Program-made: the position numbers and the translations under genes | Source: Salinicola endophyticus | GTDB lineage: Bacteria > Pseudomonadota > Gammaproteobacteria > Pseudomonadales > Halomonadaceae | DNA length: 64,000 bases | Assembly (NCBI RefSeq): GCF_040536835.1 | Contig: NZ_CP159578.1 | Span: 806,001 to 870,000 of the forward strand | Direction: 5' to 3' | The notes under the pieces: model-generated | Database searches by the model: none | What the model saw: only the letters and a program-made list of their open reading frames with translations | Told to the model about the DNA's origin: nothing | Part shown: positions 26,159-35,155 of the stretch, in pieces | How the letters are laid out: each line of letters begins with the position of its first letter | Position numbering within the stretch: the first letter of the stretch is position 1

Positions 26159-27547
26159 ATGCGTTATATCAGTACGCGCGGGCAGGCGCCGGCGCTGAAT
26201 TTCGAGGAAGTGGTGTTGACCGGTCTGGCCAGCGATGGCGGGCTCTACGTGCCGGAAACGGTGCCCCAGCTGTCGGCGGAGACGTTGGCGGGGATGGCGG
26301 GGCTGTCGTATGCCGAGATCGCCTTCCAGGTGATGCAGCCCTTTGTCGGCGGCGAGATCGATGACGACACCTTCCGCGGCCTGGTTCACGACGCCTATGC
26401 CACCTTCAGCCACGAGGCGGTGGTGCCGCTCAACCAGCTCGACGCCAATCACTTCCTGCTCGAGCTGTTCCACGGCCCCACGCTGGCGTTCAAGGACGTC
26501 GCGCTGCAGCTGCTGGGGCGGATCCTCGATCACTTCCTGGCCAAGCGCGGCGAGCGCGCGGTGATCATGGGCGCCACCTCCGGTGATACCGGCTCGGCGG
26601 CGATCGAGGGCTGCCGCCACTGCGACCATCTCGATATCTTCATCCTGCACCCGCACAACCGCGTCTCCGAGGTGCAGCGGCGGCAGATGACCACGGTGCT
26701 CGCCGACAATGTCTTCAATATTGCCATCGAGGGCAACTTCGACGACGCCCAGGCGATGGTCAAGGCGAGCTTCGCCGATCAGGCGTTCCTCGACGGCACC
26801 CGTCTGGTGGCGGTCAACTCGATCAACTGGGCGCGCATCATGGCCCAGATCGTCTACTACGTGGCCTCGGCGGTCGCCCTCGGTGCGCCGCATCGCGAGG
26901 TGAGCTTCTGCGTGCCCTCGGCCAACTTCGGCAATCTCTTCGCCGGCTACATGGCGAGCCAGATGGGGCTGCCGGTGAAGCAGTTCATCATCGCCACCAA
27001 CGCCAACGACATCCTGCACCGCACCCTCGCCGACAACGACTTCTCCAAGCGCGAACTCGCCGCCACCCTGGCGCCGTCGATGGATATCGTGGTGTCGTCG
27101 AACTTCGAACGCCTGCTGTTCGATGCCTACGAGCGCGACGGCAGCGCCGTGCGCGAGCTGCTCGAGCGCTTCCAGCGCGAGCCGGCGGCACTCGCCGAGG
27201 CGCCGTTGGCACGGCTGCGCGAGAAGTTCTCGAGCTTCAGCGTCGATGACGACACCATCCTCGAGGTGATCCGCGAGGCGCACCAGCGCACCAAGGAGCT
27301 GCTCGACCCGCACACTGCCACCGGCTATCGCGCCGTCGAGCGGGTGCGCGCCGACCGCGCCACGCCGATGATCACCCTGGCCACCGCGCACCCGGCCAAG
27401 TTCGCCGAGGCGGTGGTCAAGGCGGGCTTCACCGGGGCGCCGCTGCCGCCGCACATGGACGGCCTGCTCGAACGCGAAGAGCGCTACACGGTGCTGCCGG
27501 CGGAACTCGCCGCGGTTCAGCGCTTCGTCGCTGACAACCGCCGCTGA
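26159..27547 (+). CDS. thrC: Threonine synthase
   Basis: The 462-residue PLP enzyme converts phosphohomoserine to threonine. The PLP lysine is in GPTLAFKDVALQLLG near residue 110 and the phosphate-binding loop in GATSGDTGSAAIEG near 145. The N-terminal MRYISTRGQAP is the family start, giving the ATG at 26159 rather than the GTG four codons upstream. No homoserine kinase gene lies next to it in this window. The gap from hom holds a repeat element, so it may not share the hom transcript. Confidence 0.95.
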   Translation: MRYISTRGQAPALNFEEVVLTGLASDGGLYVPETVPQLSAETLAGMAGLSYAEIAFQVMQPFVGGEIDDDTFRGLVHDAYATFSHEAVVPLNQLDANHFLLELFHGPTLAFKDVALQLLGRILDHFLAKRGERAVIMGATSGDTGSAAIEGCRHCDHLDIFILHPHNRVSEVQRRQMTTVLADNVFNIAIEGNFDDAQAMVKASFADQAFLDGTRLVAVNSINWARIMAQIVYYVASAVALGAPHREVSFCVPSANFGNLFAGYMASQMGLPVKQFIIATNANDILHRTLADNDFSKRELAATLAPSMDIVVSSNFERLLFDAYERDGSAVRELLERFQREPAALAEAPLARLREKFSSFSVDDDTILEVIREAHQRTKELLDPHTATGYRAVERVRADRATPMITLATAHPAKFAEAVVKAGFTGAPLPPHMDGLLEREERYTVLPAELAAVQRFVADNRR

Positions 27548-27597
27548 CAAGGGCCGGGCGCCAAGGCGCTCGGCGTCATCCAGTGAGGACAAGAGCC

Positions 27598-28218
27598 ATG
27601 CTGAAGATCTGGGGACGCGCCAATTCGACCAACGTCAAGAAGGTGCTGTGGTGTGCCGAGGAGCTGGAGCTGCCTTTCGAACGCATCGATGCGGGCGGCG
27701 CCTATGGCGTGGTCGACGAGCCTGCCTTCCGGGCCATGAATCCCAACGGTCTCATCCCTTGTCTACAGGACGAGGATTTCGTGCTGTGGGAGTCCAACGC
27801 GATTGTGCGCTATCTATGCGCCAAATATGGGCGCGGCTCACAGCAGGGTGCGGATCCCGCGGCGCGTGCCGAGGCCGACAAGTGGATGGACTGGGCGACA
27901 TCGTCGCTGGCATCCCCCTTCAAGGACGTGTTCTGGAATACGGTGCGCCTGCCGGCCGAACAGCGCGACGACAAGGCGGTCGAAAAAGGACTTGCTGCCT
28001 GCGGGGCGCTACTCGGCGTAGTAGATAGGACATTGTCAGAACAGCCCTTTTTGTCGGGGGCAGAGTGGGGAATGGGGGATATTCCGCTGGGCTGCTTCGC
28101 CTATGCGTGGTTCGAAATGGCTATCGAGCGTCCCGATCTGCCGCATCTGGCTGCGTGGTACACGCGGTTGCAGTCGCGTCCCGCCTACCGCAAGCACGTC
28201 ATGATCGGGCTCACCTAA
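27598..28218 (+). CDS. Glutathione S-transferase family protein
   Basis: The 206-residue protein has an N-terminal thioredoxin-like GST domain (MLKIWGRANSTNVKKVLW, with the likely catalytic Ser10 or Asn11 region, and the glutathione-binding ESNAIVRYL near residue 66) and a C-terminal helical domain. The substrate is unknown. GTGAGGAC precedes the ATG. The codon use of its 3' third (runs such as TTTTTGTCGGGGGC) is less GC-rich than its neighbours. Confidence 0.9.
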   Translation: MLKIWGRANSTNVKKVLWCAEELELPFERIDAGGAYGVVDEPAFRAMNPNGLIPCLQDEDFVLWESNAIVRYLCAKYGRGSQQGADPAARAEADKWMDWATSSLASPFKDVFWNTVRLPAEQRDDKAVEKGLAACGALLGVVDRTLSEQPFLSGAEWGMGDIPLGCFAYAWFEMAIERPDLPHLAAWYTRLQSRPAYRKHVMIGLT

Positions 28219-28241
28219 CCTGGGGGCGCGTTAGGGTAATC

Positions 28242-30065
28242 ATGCCAGGAGGCTGCTTGGACCCCGATCTTTCCCGCTCATCGCTCGATGAACTCACCCG
28301 TCCGCGCCTGCTACCGCGCGAGCGCGACGCGGCGCTCTACCGGCGCGCCCAGGCCGAGGGCCTGACCGAGCTACAGGCGCGGGTCCTGGCGGGACGCCTG
28401 GCGGGCTATGCGGGGTCGCTGGCGGCGCTGACCGATCCGGCCCTGCGTCATCTCAGCCATCCCGAGCGGCTGGCCGATGCGCGCCGCGGGGCCGAGCGGA
28501 TCGCGCGGGCAGTGAGTGAGGGCGAGCACATCGGTATCCTCACCGATTACGACGTCGACGGCATCACCTCTCACGTGGTGATCCTGCGCGCGCTGACCGA
28601 GCTGTTCGGCGTGCCCGCCACCCGCCTGCACAGTCTGATCGGCCATCGCATCAACGATGGTTACGGCATCAGCCTACCGCTGGTCGAGCGCACCCTGGCG
28701 CTCAAGCCGCGCCCCAGCCTGGTGGTCACCGCCGACTGCGGCTCCTCCGACGAGCCGCGGATCGCTCGCCTGCGCGAGGCCGGTATCGATGTGGTGGTGA
28801 CCGATCACCACGCGCTGCCGCTGGCGGGGCCGCCGGCCTCGGCCTACGCCACCATCAACCCCACCCGCGACGACTGCGACTATCCCGACAAGACCATCGC
28901 TGGTTGCATGGTGGCGTGGCTGATGATGTCGCTCACCCGGGCGGTGCTGATCGAGCAGGGCGTGCTCTCTGCGTCGACGCCCAAGCTCGCCCCCTGGCTC
29001 TCCTACGTCGCCCTGGGCACGGTGGCAGATTGTGTCTCGCTGGGTGGCAGTGCCGCCAACCGCGCCGTGGTGAGCTATGGCCTGCGTCTGATCAACCGCA
29101 TGCAGGCGCCGTGCTGGCGGGTGATGGCGGAGCGCCTGGGGGGCGACAGCGTGCCGTTCGACGCCGAGACCCTGGCCTTCCAGATGGGCCCGCGCATCAA
29201 CGCGCGCTCGCGCCTCGACGACCCCTACGCTGCGCTGCACTTCATGCTGGCCACGGATGACGCTGTGGCTCGGCGCCACCTGCAGGTGCTCGACGACGAC
29301 AACCAGGCGCGCAAGGCGCTGGAAGCGGACATGGTCGAGCAGGCCCGCGGTCTGGCGCTGGCGCAGCTGGCCGAGAACCCGCCGGCGCTGGTGATCCATC
29401 TGCCGCAGGGCCACGCCGGGGTGCAGGGGATCGTCGCTTCGCGCCTGGTCCAGAGCTATGGACGTCCCACCCTGGTGCTGACACCGGCCACCACGCCAGA
29501 GATGCTCACCGGCTCGGGGCGTTCGATCGAGGCGCTGCATCTGCGTGACGCCCTGCAGCGCGCCCATGAGCTGGCACCGGAGAGTCTGCCGCGTTTCGGC
29601 GGGCATCGCGGTGCCGCCGGCGTGGGGGTACCGCTGGGCGAGCTAGAGCGTTTCCGCGACGCCTTTTTGCAGGCGGTGGATGAGCAGCTGGGCGGGCGCG
29701 AACTCTATCCGGTGGTATGGACCGACGGCGAGCTGGCGGCGGCACAGCTCTCGCTGGCCACCCTCGACGAGCTGGCGGCGCTGGCACCCTATGGGCGCGA
29801 ATTCGAGGCGCCGCTGTTCGAGGCCACCTTCCACGTCGAGCAGCTGCGCGCGGTGGGGGCGGAGGGCAACCACCTGATGCTGGAGCTCTCCCGCGATGCC
29901 AGCGTCACCCGCGCCATCTGGTTCCGCGCCCTGGCGCCGGGGGCGCCGCATCCGATCGCCGTGGGCGACCGCGTCCGCTGTGGCTTCAAGCTCTCGCGCA
30001 ACCGCTGGAAAGGGCGCGAGTCGCTGCAGCTGATGGTCGAGCACGCCGAACGCCTGAGCGGCTGA
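28242..30065 (+). CDS. recJ: Single-strand DNA-specific exonuclease RecJ (divergent)
   Basis: The 607-residue protein has the DHH phosphoesterase core: TDYDVDGITS near residue 102, TADCGSSD near 162, DHHAL near 187 and ALGTVADCVSL near 260, then GPRINARSRLDD near 316, and the DHHA1 part with GSGRSIEALHLRDALQ and FGGHRGAAG near 450. Canonical RecJ has GDFDADGAT and NAAGRLDD at the matching points, so this is a divergent member, but all metal-binding Asp/His positions remain. RecJ degrades 5' ends in RecF repair and base excision. The xerD-dsbC-hom-thrC-recJ order supports it. An alternative start is the TTG at 28257, which has AGGAGG four bases upstream. Confidence 0.85.
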   Translation: MPGGCLDPDLSRSSLDELTRPRLLPRERDAALYRRAQAEGLTELQARVLAGRLAGYAGSLAALTDPALRHLSHPERLADARRGAERIARAVSEGEHIGILTDYDVDGITSHVVILRALTELFGVPATRLHSLIGHRINDGYGISLPLVERTLALKPRPSLVVTADCGSSDEPRIARLREAGIDVVVTDHHALPLAGPPASAYATINPTRDDCDYPDKTIAGCMVAWLMMSLTRAVLIEQGVLSASTPKLAPWLSYVALGTVADCVSLGGSAANRAVVSYGLRLINRMQAPCWRVMAERLGGDSVPFDAETLAFQMGPRINARSRLDDPYAALHFMLATDDAVARRHLQVLDDDNQARKALEADMVEQARGLALAQLAENPPALVIHLPQGHAGVQGIVASRLVQSYGRPTLVLTPATTPEMLTGSGRSIEALHLRDALQRAHELAPESLPRFGGHRGAAGVGVPLGELERFRDAFLQAVDEQLGGRELYPVVWTDGELAAAQLSLATLDELAALAPYGREFEAPLFEATFHVEQLRAVGAEGNHLMLELSRDASVTRAIWFRALAPGAPHPIAVGDRVRCGFKLSRNRWKGRESLQLMVEHAERLSG

Positions 30066-30253
30066 TATCCGCGCGGGTGCAGGCCTGCACCGGCCGCCGC
30101 TACGCTATCCACTCCCTTGGCTGAATTGACGCTATCATTGGCTGTCTCGCGCACCGCGAGCGACGCAGCGGCGCCACAAGCGCCGCGCTTTCCACCAGGC
30201 CGGCGGCGCCACCGCGCCACGGCGATGGTCACACAATGCCAAGGGAACCCGCG

Positions 30254-30868
30254 ATGGACAGCCCCCAGATCCGTCACCGCACGCACGAAGACGTGCTCGC
30301 CATTCTGCTCGGGTCGGCCTGCGCCGCGCTCGGCGTGGTGCTCTATCAGCACGCCGAGATTCTGATCGGCAGTACGGCGGGTATCTCGCTGCTGATCAGC
30401 TACGCCACCGGCTGGCCCTTCGGGCCGGTGTTCTTCGTGGTCAACCTGCCGTTCTACTGGCTCGCCTGGCAGCGGATCGGGCACCAGTTCACGCTCAAGA
30501 CCTTCGCCGCCATTGCGCTGCTCTCCTGGCTCAGCTGGCATATCGCCGACTGGATCGAGATCGGAAAGGTGACGCCACTGTTTGCGGCGCTGATGGGCGG
30601 GGCGCTGATCGGACTGGGGGTGCTCTCGCTGTTTCGCCATCGCGGCAGCCTGGGTGGCTTCAATATCCTCGCCCTGCACCTGCACGATCGCCACGGCTGG
30701 AGCGCGGGCAAGGTGCAGCTGGCGCTCGATGGCCTGGTGATGCTGGCCGCGTTCGCCGTGCTACCGGTGAGTAACGTGCTCTACTCGATCCTGGGGGCGG
30801 CGGTGCTCAGCGGCATTCTCACCCTCAACCACCGTCCGGGGCGCTATACCGGCGTCAGCCGCAGCTGA
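30254..30868 (+). CDS. YitT family inner membrane protein
   Basis: The 204-residue protein has five or six transmembrane segments with the YitT_membrane pattern: AALGVVLYQHAEILIGSTAGISLL near residue 25-45, NLPFYWLAWQRIGHQFT near 65, and GSLGGFNILALHLHDRHG near 135. The C-terminal DUF2179 domain found in longer relatives is absent. The function is unknown; some relatives have been discussed as transporters. AAGGGAA sits before the chosen ATG; an ATG six codons upstream is also possible. It ends 10 bp from the convergent VOC gene. Confidence 0.85.
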   Translation: MDSPQIRHRTHEDVLAILLGSACAALGVVLYQHAEILIGSTAGISLLISYATGWPFGPVFFVVNLPFYWLAWQRIGHQFTLKTFAAIALLSWLSWHIADWIEIGKVTPLFAALMGGALIGLGVLSLFRHRGSLGGFNILALHLHDRHGWSAGKVQLALDGLVMLAAFAVLPVSNVLYSILGAAVLSGILTLNHRPGRYTGVSRS

Positions 30869-30878
30869 GCGTTGCGCG

Positions 30879-31328
30879 TCAATAGCAGGGCCACAGCCCC
30901 GGTGTCACCAGCTCGATCAGATGCCCGTCCGGGTCGCGGAAGTAGAGGCTCTCGCTGCCCCGTGGCCAGCGGGTGCGTCCCTCGATGATCACGCCTTCGG
31001 TGTCGAGATGCGCCTCCCAGGCGGAGAGCCGGTCGGCACTGATTGCCAGCGCCACGTGCTGGCGACCAGCGCCGTCGTGGGGCGGAATGGTGCCCATGCC
31101 GTCGGGCAGCGTCACCGTGGTGTCGGTCTCGCCGCGCTGGAACACCAGCAGCATGCTGGTACCCACCGGGTAGGCCAGGAAGCGCTCGTCGGCGAGGTGC
31201 GGTTCCAGTCCCAGGACGCGCTCGAAGAAGTCCCGGGCGCGGGCCTTGTCGGCGGTGTAGAGCACGCTCTCGACGATGCCGTCGAGCGGCGGTGCGCTAG
31301 CGCTGGCAGTGCCGGATGAGTCGGACAT
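30879..31328 (-). CDS. VOC (glyoxalase/dioxygenase superfamily) protein
   Basis: The 149-residue protein has one vicinal-oxygen-chelate domain made of two beta-alpha-beta-beta-beta units: VESVLYTADKARARDFFERV near residues 19-38 and, later, HVALAI near 92 and SLYFRDPDGHLIELVTPG near 125-142. The metal ligand candidates are the His of QHVALAI and the Glu of HLIELV; the N-terminal ligand position is not obvious. The substrate is unknown. AGGAGA precedes the ATG. A repeat element lies 26 bp upstream of it. Confidence 0.88.
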   Translation of the reverse strand: MSDSSGTASASAPPLDGIVESVLYTADKARARDFFERVLGLEPHLADERFLAYPVGTSMLLVFQRGETDTTVTLPDGMGTIPPHDGAGRQHVALAISADRLSAWEAHLDTEGVIIEGRTRWPRGSESLYFRDPDGHLIELVTPGLWPCY

Positions 31329-31354
31329 GAGATCTCCTTTCGAACGGTGTGGCG

Positions 31355-31503
31355 CTCAGAGGGTGTTTACAGACTCGTCGAGTGAAGGCAAGGCAAGGCG
31401 AAATCGGCCGATAAGGCGGAGTTTACATGGCGTAAATGAGTACTTTGAGGCCGATTTCAACGCCGTATTGCCGAGCGCAGGCAGTTTGTAAATACCCTCT
31501 CAG
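31355..31503. mobile_element. 149-bp terminal-inverted-repeat element, family A copy 2
   Basis: Left end CTCAGAGGGTGTTTACAGA and right end (complement) CTGAGAGGGTATTTACAAA match at 16 of 19 bases. The length is identical to copy 1 and the interior follows it closely (GTATTGCCGAGCGCAGGCAG). Its right terminus provides the stop codon of the small peptide downstream of copA. Confidence 0.8.
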
Positions 31504-31574
31504 TTCTTGAGCCAGAACCACCACACGATAAAGAGGATGAGCGCCAGGCCTAGCATATTGAGCAGTATCAGCAT
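31500..31574 (-). CDS. 24-residue membrane peptide coupled to copA
   Basis: [20 protein letters not shown], then WLKN and stop: one hydrophobic helix with a Trp-rich end. The ATG shares one base with the copA stop (TGATG), a translational-coupling arrangement. The TGA stop lies inside the end of repeat element A copy 2, so the frame may once have been longer. From memory, small genes after copA in related bacteria encode membrane-anchored cupredoxin-domain proteins that begin in this way, so this may be the leftover anchor of one (inference, unverified). It may also be a complete small protein. Confidence 0.5.
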   Translation of the reverse strand: MLILLNMLGLALILFIVWWFWLKN

Positions 31575-34381
31575 CAGTGTCGCTCCTCGGCGGAGGGCGT
31601 GCCACCGCCCGGGGTGAAGCGGCGCAGGCGGCTGGCGTTGGCGACCACCGTGACCGAGGAGGCCGACATCGCCAGCGCCGCGAGCATCGGTGACAGCAGC
31701 ATCCCGGTGAACGGATAGAGCACGCCGGCGGCGATGGGGATGCCGAGGGCGTTGTAGCCGAATGCCCCCCACAGATTCTGTTTGATATTGGAAAGCGTGG
31801 CGCGACTGATGGCGATGGCATCGGCCACGCCGTGCAGCGAGTCGCGCATCAGCGTGATACCGGCGCTCTCGATGGCGACATCGGTGCCCTGGCCGATGGC
31901 GAAGCCGACATCCGCCTGGGCCAGCGCCGGGGCGTCGTTGATGCCATCGCCGACCATGCCCACGCGTTCGCCGCGCTGCTGCAGTGCCGCCACCGCAGCC
32001 TGCTTGTCACCCGGCAGCAGCTCGGCGTGGACTTCGTCTATGCCCGCCTCACGAGCGATCGCGTTGGCCGCGGCGGCATTGTCGCCGCTCAGCATCACCA
32101 CCTTTAGCCCCGCCCGGCGAAGTCGGGCCACCGCGGCACGGCTGTCCTCGCGCAGGGCGTCGCGCACCGCGAAGAGCGCCGCCAGCTGGCCGTCCAGGGC
32201 CAGATAGACCACGCTTGCGGCCTGCTGCTGCCAGGCCTCGGCGGTCTGCTTGGCGGGCGCGATATCGATGGCGTGGTCGTGCATCAGCGCGGCGTTGCCG
32301 AGCAGCGCCCGGGTGCCGTCCGCCAGGTTGGCGACCAGCCCGCGCCCGGTGACGCTCTCGAAGGCTTCGACCGCCGGGGGCTCGGGCGCCTCGTCCAGGT
32401 GCGCTAGCAGGGCGCTCGCCAACGGATGCTCCGAACCGCGTTCGAGCGCGACCACCGCCGCCTGGGCGCTTGCCTGCGTCTGCCAGTAGTGGCTGGCGGT
32501 CACCTTCGGGCGCCCTTCGGTGAGGGTGCCGGTCTTGTCGACCACCAGGGTGCTCAGGCGGCTGGCGGTCTGCAGCGCCTCGCCGTCGCGGATCAGCACA
32601 CCGTGCTCGGCGGCCTTGCTGATACCGAGCATGGTCGAGATCGGTGTCGCCAGCCCCAGCGCGCAGGGGCAGGCGATGATCAATACCGTGGTTGCGGCCA
32701 CCAGCATGTGCACCAGCTGCGGCGCGGGCCCGACATCGAGCCAAGCGAGGGCGGTGAGTACCGCGACGATCATCACGCTGGGTACGAAGATGCCGGCGAC
32801 ACGATCGGCCAGGGCGCCGATCGGCGGGCGCGACTCCTGCGCCTGGGCGACCTGATCGACGATACGTCCGAGGCGGGTATCGTCACCCACCTGGGTGGCG
32901 CGATAGACCAGGCTGCCGCGGCCATTGACGGTTCCGGCGCTGACGCTGTCGCCGGGGCCCTTGCGCACCGCCTCGGGCTCACCGGTCAGCATCGATTCAT
33001 CGATATGGCTCTCGCCGCTCTCGACCTCGCCATCCACCGGCAGGCGCTCGCCGGGGCGCACCCGGATGCGTTCGCCCACCTGCACGCTCTCGATCGCGAC
33101 TTCGCGCTCCTGATCCTGGCGAATCACCCGAGCGGTACGGCTCTGCAGATCGAGCAGACGCGACAGCGCCTGGCTGCTGCGTCCCTTGGCGCGCAGCTCC
33201 AGCGCCTGGCCGATACCGATCAGCCCCACGATCATCAGCGAGGCCTCGAAGTAGAGATGGCGTGAGGCCGGCGGGATCAGGCCGGGAAACAGCACCACCG
33301 TCATCGAGTAGAGCCAGGCCGCGGCGGTACCCAGGGCGATCAGCGTGTCCATGTTGGCCTGATGGTGGCGAAACGCCTTCCAGGCGCCGTCGAAGAAGCG
33401 TCGCCCGGCAGTGGCGAGCACGCCCAGCGTGGCCAGCCCCAGGGCCAGCCAGAGCCAGCGCTCGCCACCCTCGAGGCGGGGCTGGTGGACGAACATCGCC
33501 AGCATCATCGGTATGCCCAGAGCGAGGCTCAGGCAGGCGTCACGCAGATGGCGGCGCCACTGGCGGCGGTTGTCGCGCTGTCGCTGGGCGCTGGCCTGGC
33601 GCAGATCGGCGATTGGTGTCGCCGTATAGCCGGCGCTACGTACCGCCGCGATCAGCGCATCGAGTTCGGCGCTGCCGCCGACCTGCGCCGTCTCGCTGGC
33701 GAAGTTGACCTGGGCGCGGGTCACCCCCGGCGTGGCCGCGAGCGCCTTCTGTACCGCACTGACGCAGCCGGCGCAGGTCATGCCGCCGATTGCCAGCCGC
33801 CGCAGGGCGCCGCTGTCGGCGGCCGTCTCGGTAGGCGTGCCGGCTGGCTCGCTGACGGACTCGCTGGAAGGGCGCCGCGGTATGGCCTGGGCAGGCTGCA
33901 CGTCGGTCGCCGTAGCGGGCGGCGCTTTTTCGTTTTGCATTACTGCTAGGCCCTGGGCCGAGGTGGCGCAGGGCGCGGGGGGGTAGCCGGCCTCCCTGAG
34001 CAGGTCCGCGATGCGTTCGGCAGGCAGGACGGAGACCACGTCCAGCCGCTGCTCGGCGGGTTCGCCGCTGACTTCGGCGGTGGTATCCACCTGCTGGATC
34101 GCCGCGCGCATGCGCTTGACGCAGCCCTGGCAGTGCATGGCCGGTACCTGCAGGGTGAGCGCTGCATCGCTCGTCTCGTCGAGGGGCGCGGCGGGATAGC
34201 CGGCGTGGTCGAGCAGTCGACGCAGGCTTGTCTCGTCGAGCTGGGTGGTGACCGTCAGCTCGCGCTGTGCGGGGGCGGCCTCGAGGGTGGCCTCGGCGTC
34301 GGCGTCAGCCACCGCCGCGCGGATACGCTTGACGCAGCCCTGGCAGTGCATGGCGTCGACGCGATAGCGATAGCGGTTCAC
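31574..34381 (-). CDS. copA: Copper-exporting P1B-type ATPase CopA
   Basis: The 935-residue ATPase exports Cu(I) from the cytoplasm. It has three N-terminal heavy-metal-associated domains: two with the motif MHCQGCVKR (near residues 13 and 83) and a third with GMTCAGC (near 203), after which a Pro/Ser/Thr-rich linker precedes the third. The transmembrane metal site is [12 protein letters not shown] near 572, phosphorylation DKTGTLTEG near 614, the HP locus SEHPLAS, and [14 protein letters not shown] near 812. The GTG start overlaps the regulator stop (GTGA), and the ATPase shares its promoter. Three metal-binding domains are more than the usual one or two. Confidence 0.95.
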   Translation of the reverse strand: MNRYRYRVDAMHCQGCVKRIRAAVADADAEATLEAAPAQRELTVTTQLDETSLRRLLDHAGYPAAPLDETSDAALTLQVPAMHCQGCVKRMRAAIQQVDTTAEVSGEPAEQRLDVVSVLPAERIADLLREAGYPPAPCATSAQGLAVMQNEKAPPATATDVQPAQAIPRRPSSESVSEPAGTPTETAADSGALRRLAIGGMTCAGCVSAVQKALAATPGVTRAQVNFASETAQVGGSAELDALIAAVRSAGYTATPIADLRQASAQRQRDNRRQWRRHLRDACLSLALGIPMMLAMFVHQPRLEGGERWLWLALGLATLGVLATAGRRFFDGAWKAFRHHQANMDTLIALGTAAAWLYSMTVVLFPGLIPPASRHLYFEASLMIVGLIGIGQALELRAKGRSSQALSRLLDLQSRTARVIRQDQEREVAIESVQVGERIRVRPGERLPVDGEVESGESHIDESMLTGEPEAVRKGPGDSVSAGTVNGRGSLVYRATQVGDDTRLGRIVDQVAQAQESRPPIGALADRVAGIFVPSVMIVAVLTALAWLDVGPAPQLVHMLVAATTVLIIACPCALGLATPISTMLGISKAAEHGVLIRDGEALQTASRLSTLVVDKTGTLTEGRPKVTASHYWQTQASAQAAVVALERGSEHPLASALLAHLDEAPEPPAVEAFESVTGRGLVANLADGTRALLGNAALMHDHAIDIAPAKQTAEAWQQQAASVVYLALDGQLAALFAVRDALREDSRAAVARLRRAGLKVVMLSGDNAAAANAIAREAGIDEVHAELLPGDKQAAVAALQQRGERVGMVGDGINDAPALAQADVGFAIGQGTDVAIESAGITLMRDSLHGVADAIAISRATLSNIKQNLWGAFGYNALGIPIAAGVLYPFTGMLLSPMLAALAMSASSVTVVANASRLRRFTPGGGTPSAEERH

Positions 34382-34821
34382 GCGGACCTCCCCGGCGCGG
34401 CCTGGCAGCCGTGGGCGCCGTCGGACGTATGTTCGATCAGGCGGCAGATGCTGTGCCCGTCGGGGGCACCGTCGGGCATCCGTGCCCAATCCTCGAGAGC
34501 GTGCTCCATGCGCTCTGCCAGCGCCTGCAGCTCGCGGATCTGGGCATGGATACGCGGCAGGCGTGCGGCGAGCAGATCGCGCACCAGCGGACACGGCGAG
34601 TCGCCCTGGTCGGCCTGGTCGAGAATCTCGGCGATCTCCTTGAGGCTGAAGCCCAGCGTGCGTGCGCGCTGGATGAAGCCCAGTCGACCCAGGTCACGCT
34701 GGTCGTAGAGCTGATAGCCGTTGTCCGGATCGCGCCGCGGCGTCAGCAGACCCTGGCGCGTGTAGTGGCGTACGGTCTCGGCGGTGACCCCGGCGCTTCT
34801 GGCCAGTTCGGTGACTTTCAT
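34378..34821 (-). CDS. MerR-family heavy-metal-responsive regulator
   Basis: The 147-residue protein has the N-terminal MerR helix-turn-helix ([19 protein letters not shown], residues 2-20), an arginine-rich winged part and a long dimerisation helix. Metal-ligand cysteines are in [10 protein letters not shown] near residue 77, then HSICRLIEH and HGCQ near the C-terminus; the two final Cys are spaced more widely than in CueR, so the metal cannot be assigned from this alone, though copA downstream points to Cu(I). GGAGGAG precedes the ATG. It probably activates its own operon through the site at 34850. Confidence 0.88.
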   Translation of the reverse strand: MKVTELARSAGVTAETVRHYTRQGLLTPRRDPDNGYQLYDQRDLGRLGFIQRARTLGFSLKEIAEILDQADQGDSPCPLVRDLLAARLPRIHAQIRELQALAERMEHALEDWARMPDGAPDGHSICRLIEHTSDGAHGCQAAPGRSA

Positions 34822-34849
34822 CGTGAGCTCCTCCGCGCTTGTCGAGAGC

Positions 34850-34881
34850 AGTGTAAAACCTAGGTCTAACACATAGGTCAA
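34850..34881 (-). promoter_or_regulatory. MerR-type promoter/operator of the regulator-copA operon
   Basis: Read leftward: TTGACC (34881-34876), a 20-bp spacer, TACACT (34855-34850). The long spacer and the ACCTA...TAGGT inverted repeat between the boxes (11 bp apart) are the signature of MerR-activated promoters, where the activator twists DNA to align the hexamers. It lies 29 bp before the regulator start. Confidence 0.8.
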
Positions 34882-35155
34882 GGCGATGCCCTATCACCGG
34901 AGCGTGGCGCTGGCAAGCTGGTTAGGGGGGGCATTGAGTGCCAATGGCAGCTAAAGCGACATAGCGATTCGTATTACGACTAAAGAGAAGTCAAAAATGC
35001 GATTGAAACGACCGTTTGCGCATTGACGCTGATGCGGCGCTGAGTGAAAAAGGGATGGGAAAACTAATAGCCGAGGCGATAGCGAGATCGCGCCTGCGGA
35101 GACGATCGCCAGACGCGCAAGCGCAAGGGCGACCACTGGGAGAGGGGAACGAGCT
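34882..35155 (+). other. Divergent gap between the copper operon and fadL
   Basis: The gap contains an imperfectly AT-rich zone (about 34960-35090), a TGCCA-A-TGGCA palindrome (34939-34949) and the fadL ribosome-binding site. No promoter with good boxes and no gene are visible. Confidence 0.4.

Noticed and set aside
31355..31503. Element A as a small regulatory RNA gene
   Set aside because: Equal length, paired ends and a second copy in unrelated context favour a mobile element; no promoter or terminator is evident.
34011..34199. Small frames inside the copA metal-binding domain region
   Set aside because: No ribosome-binding sites and no family features; copA covers the region.
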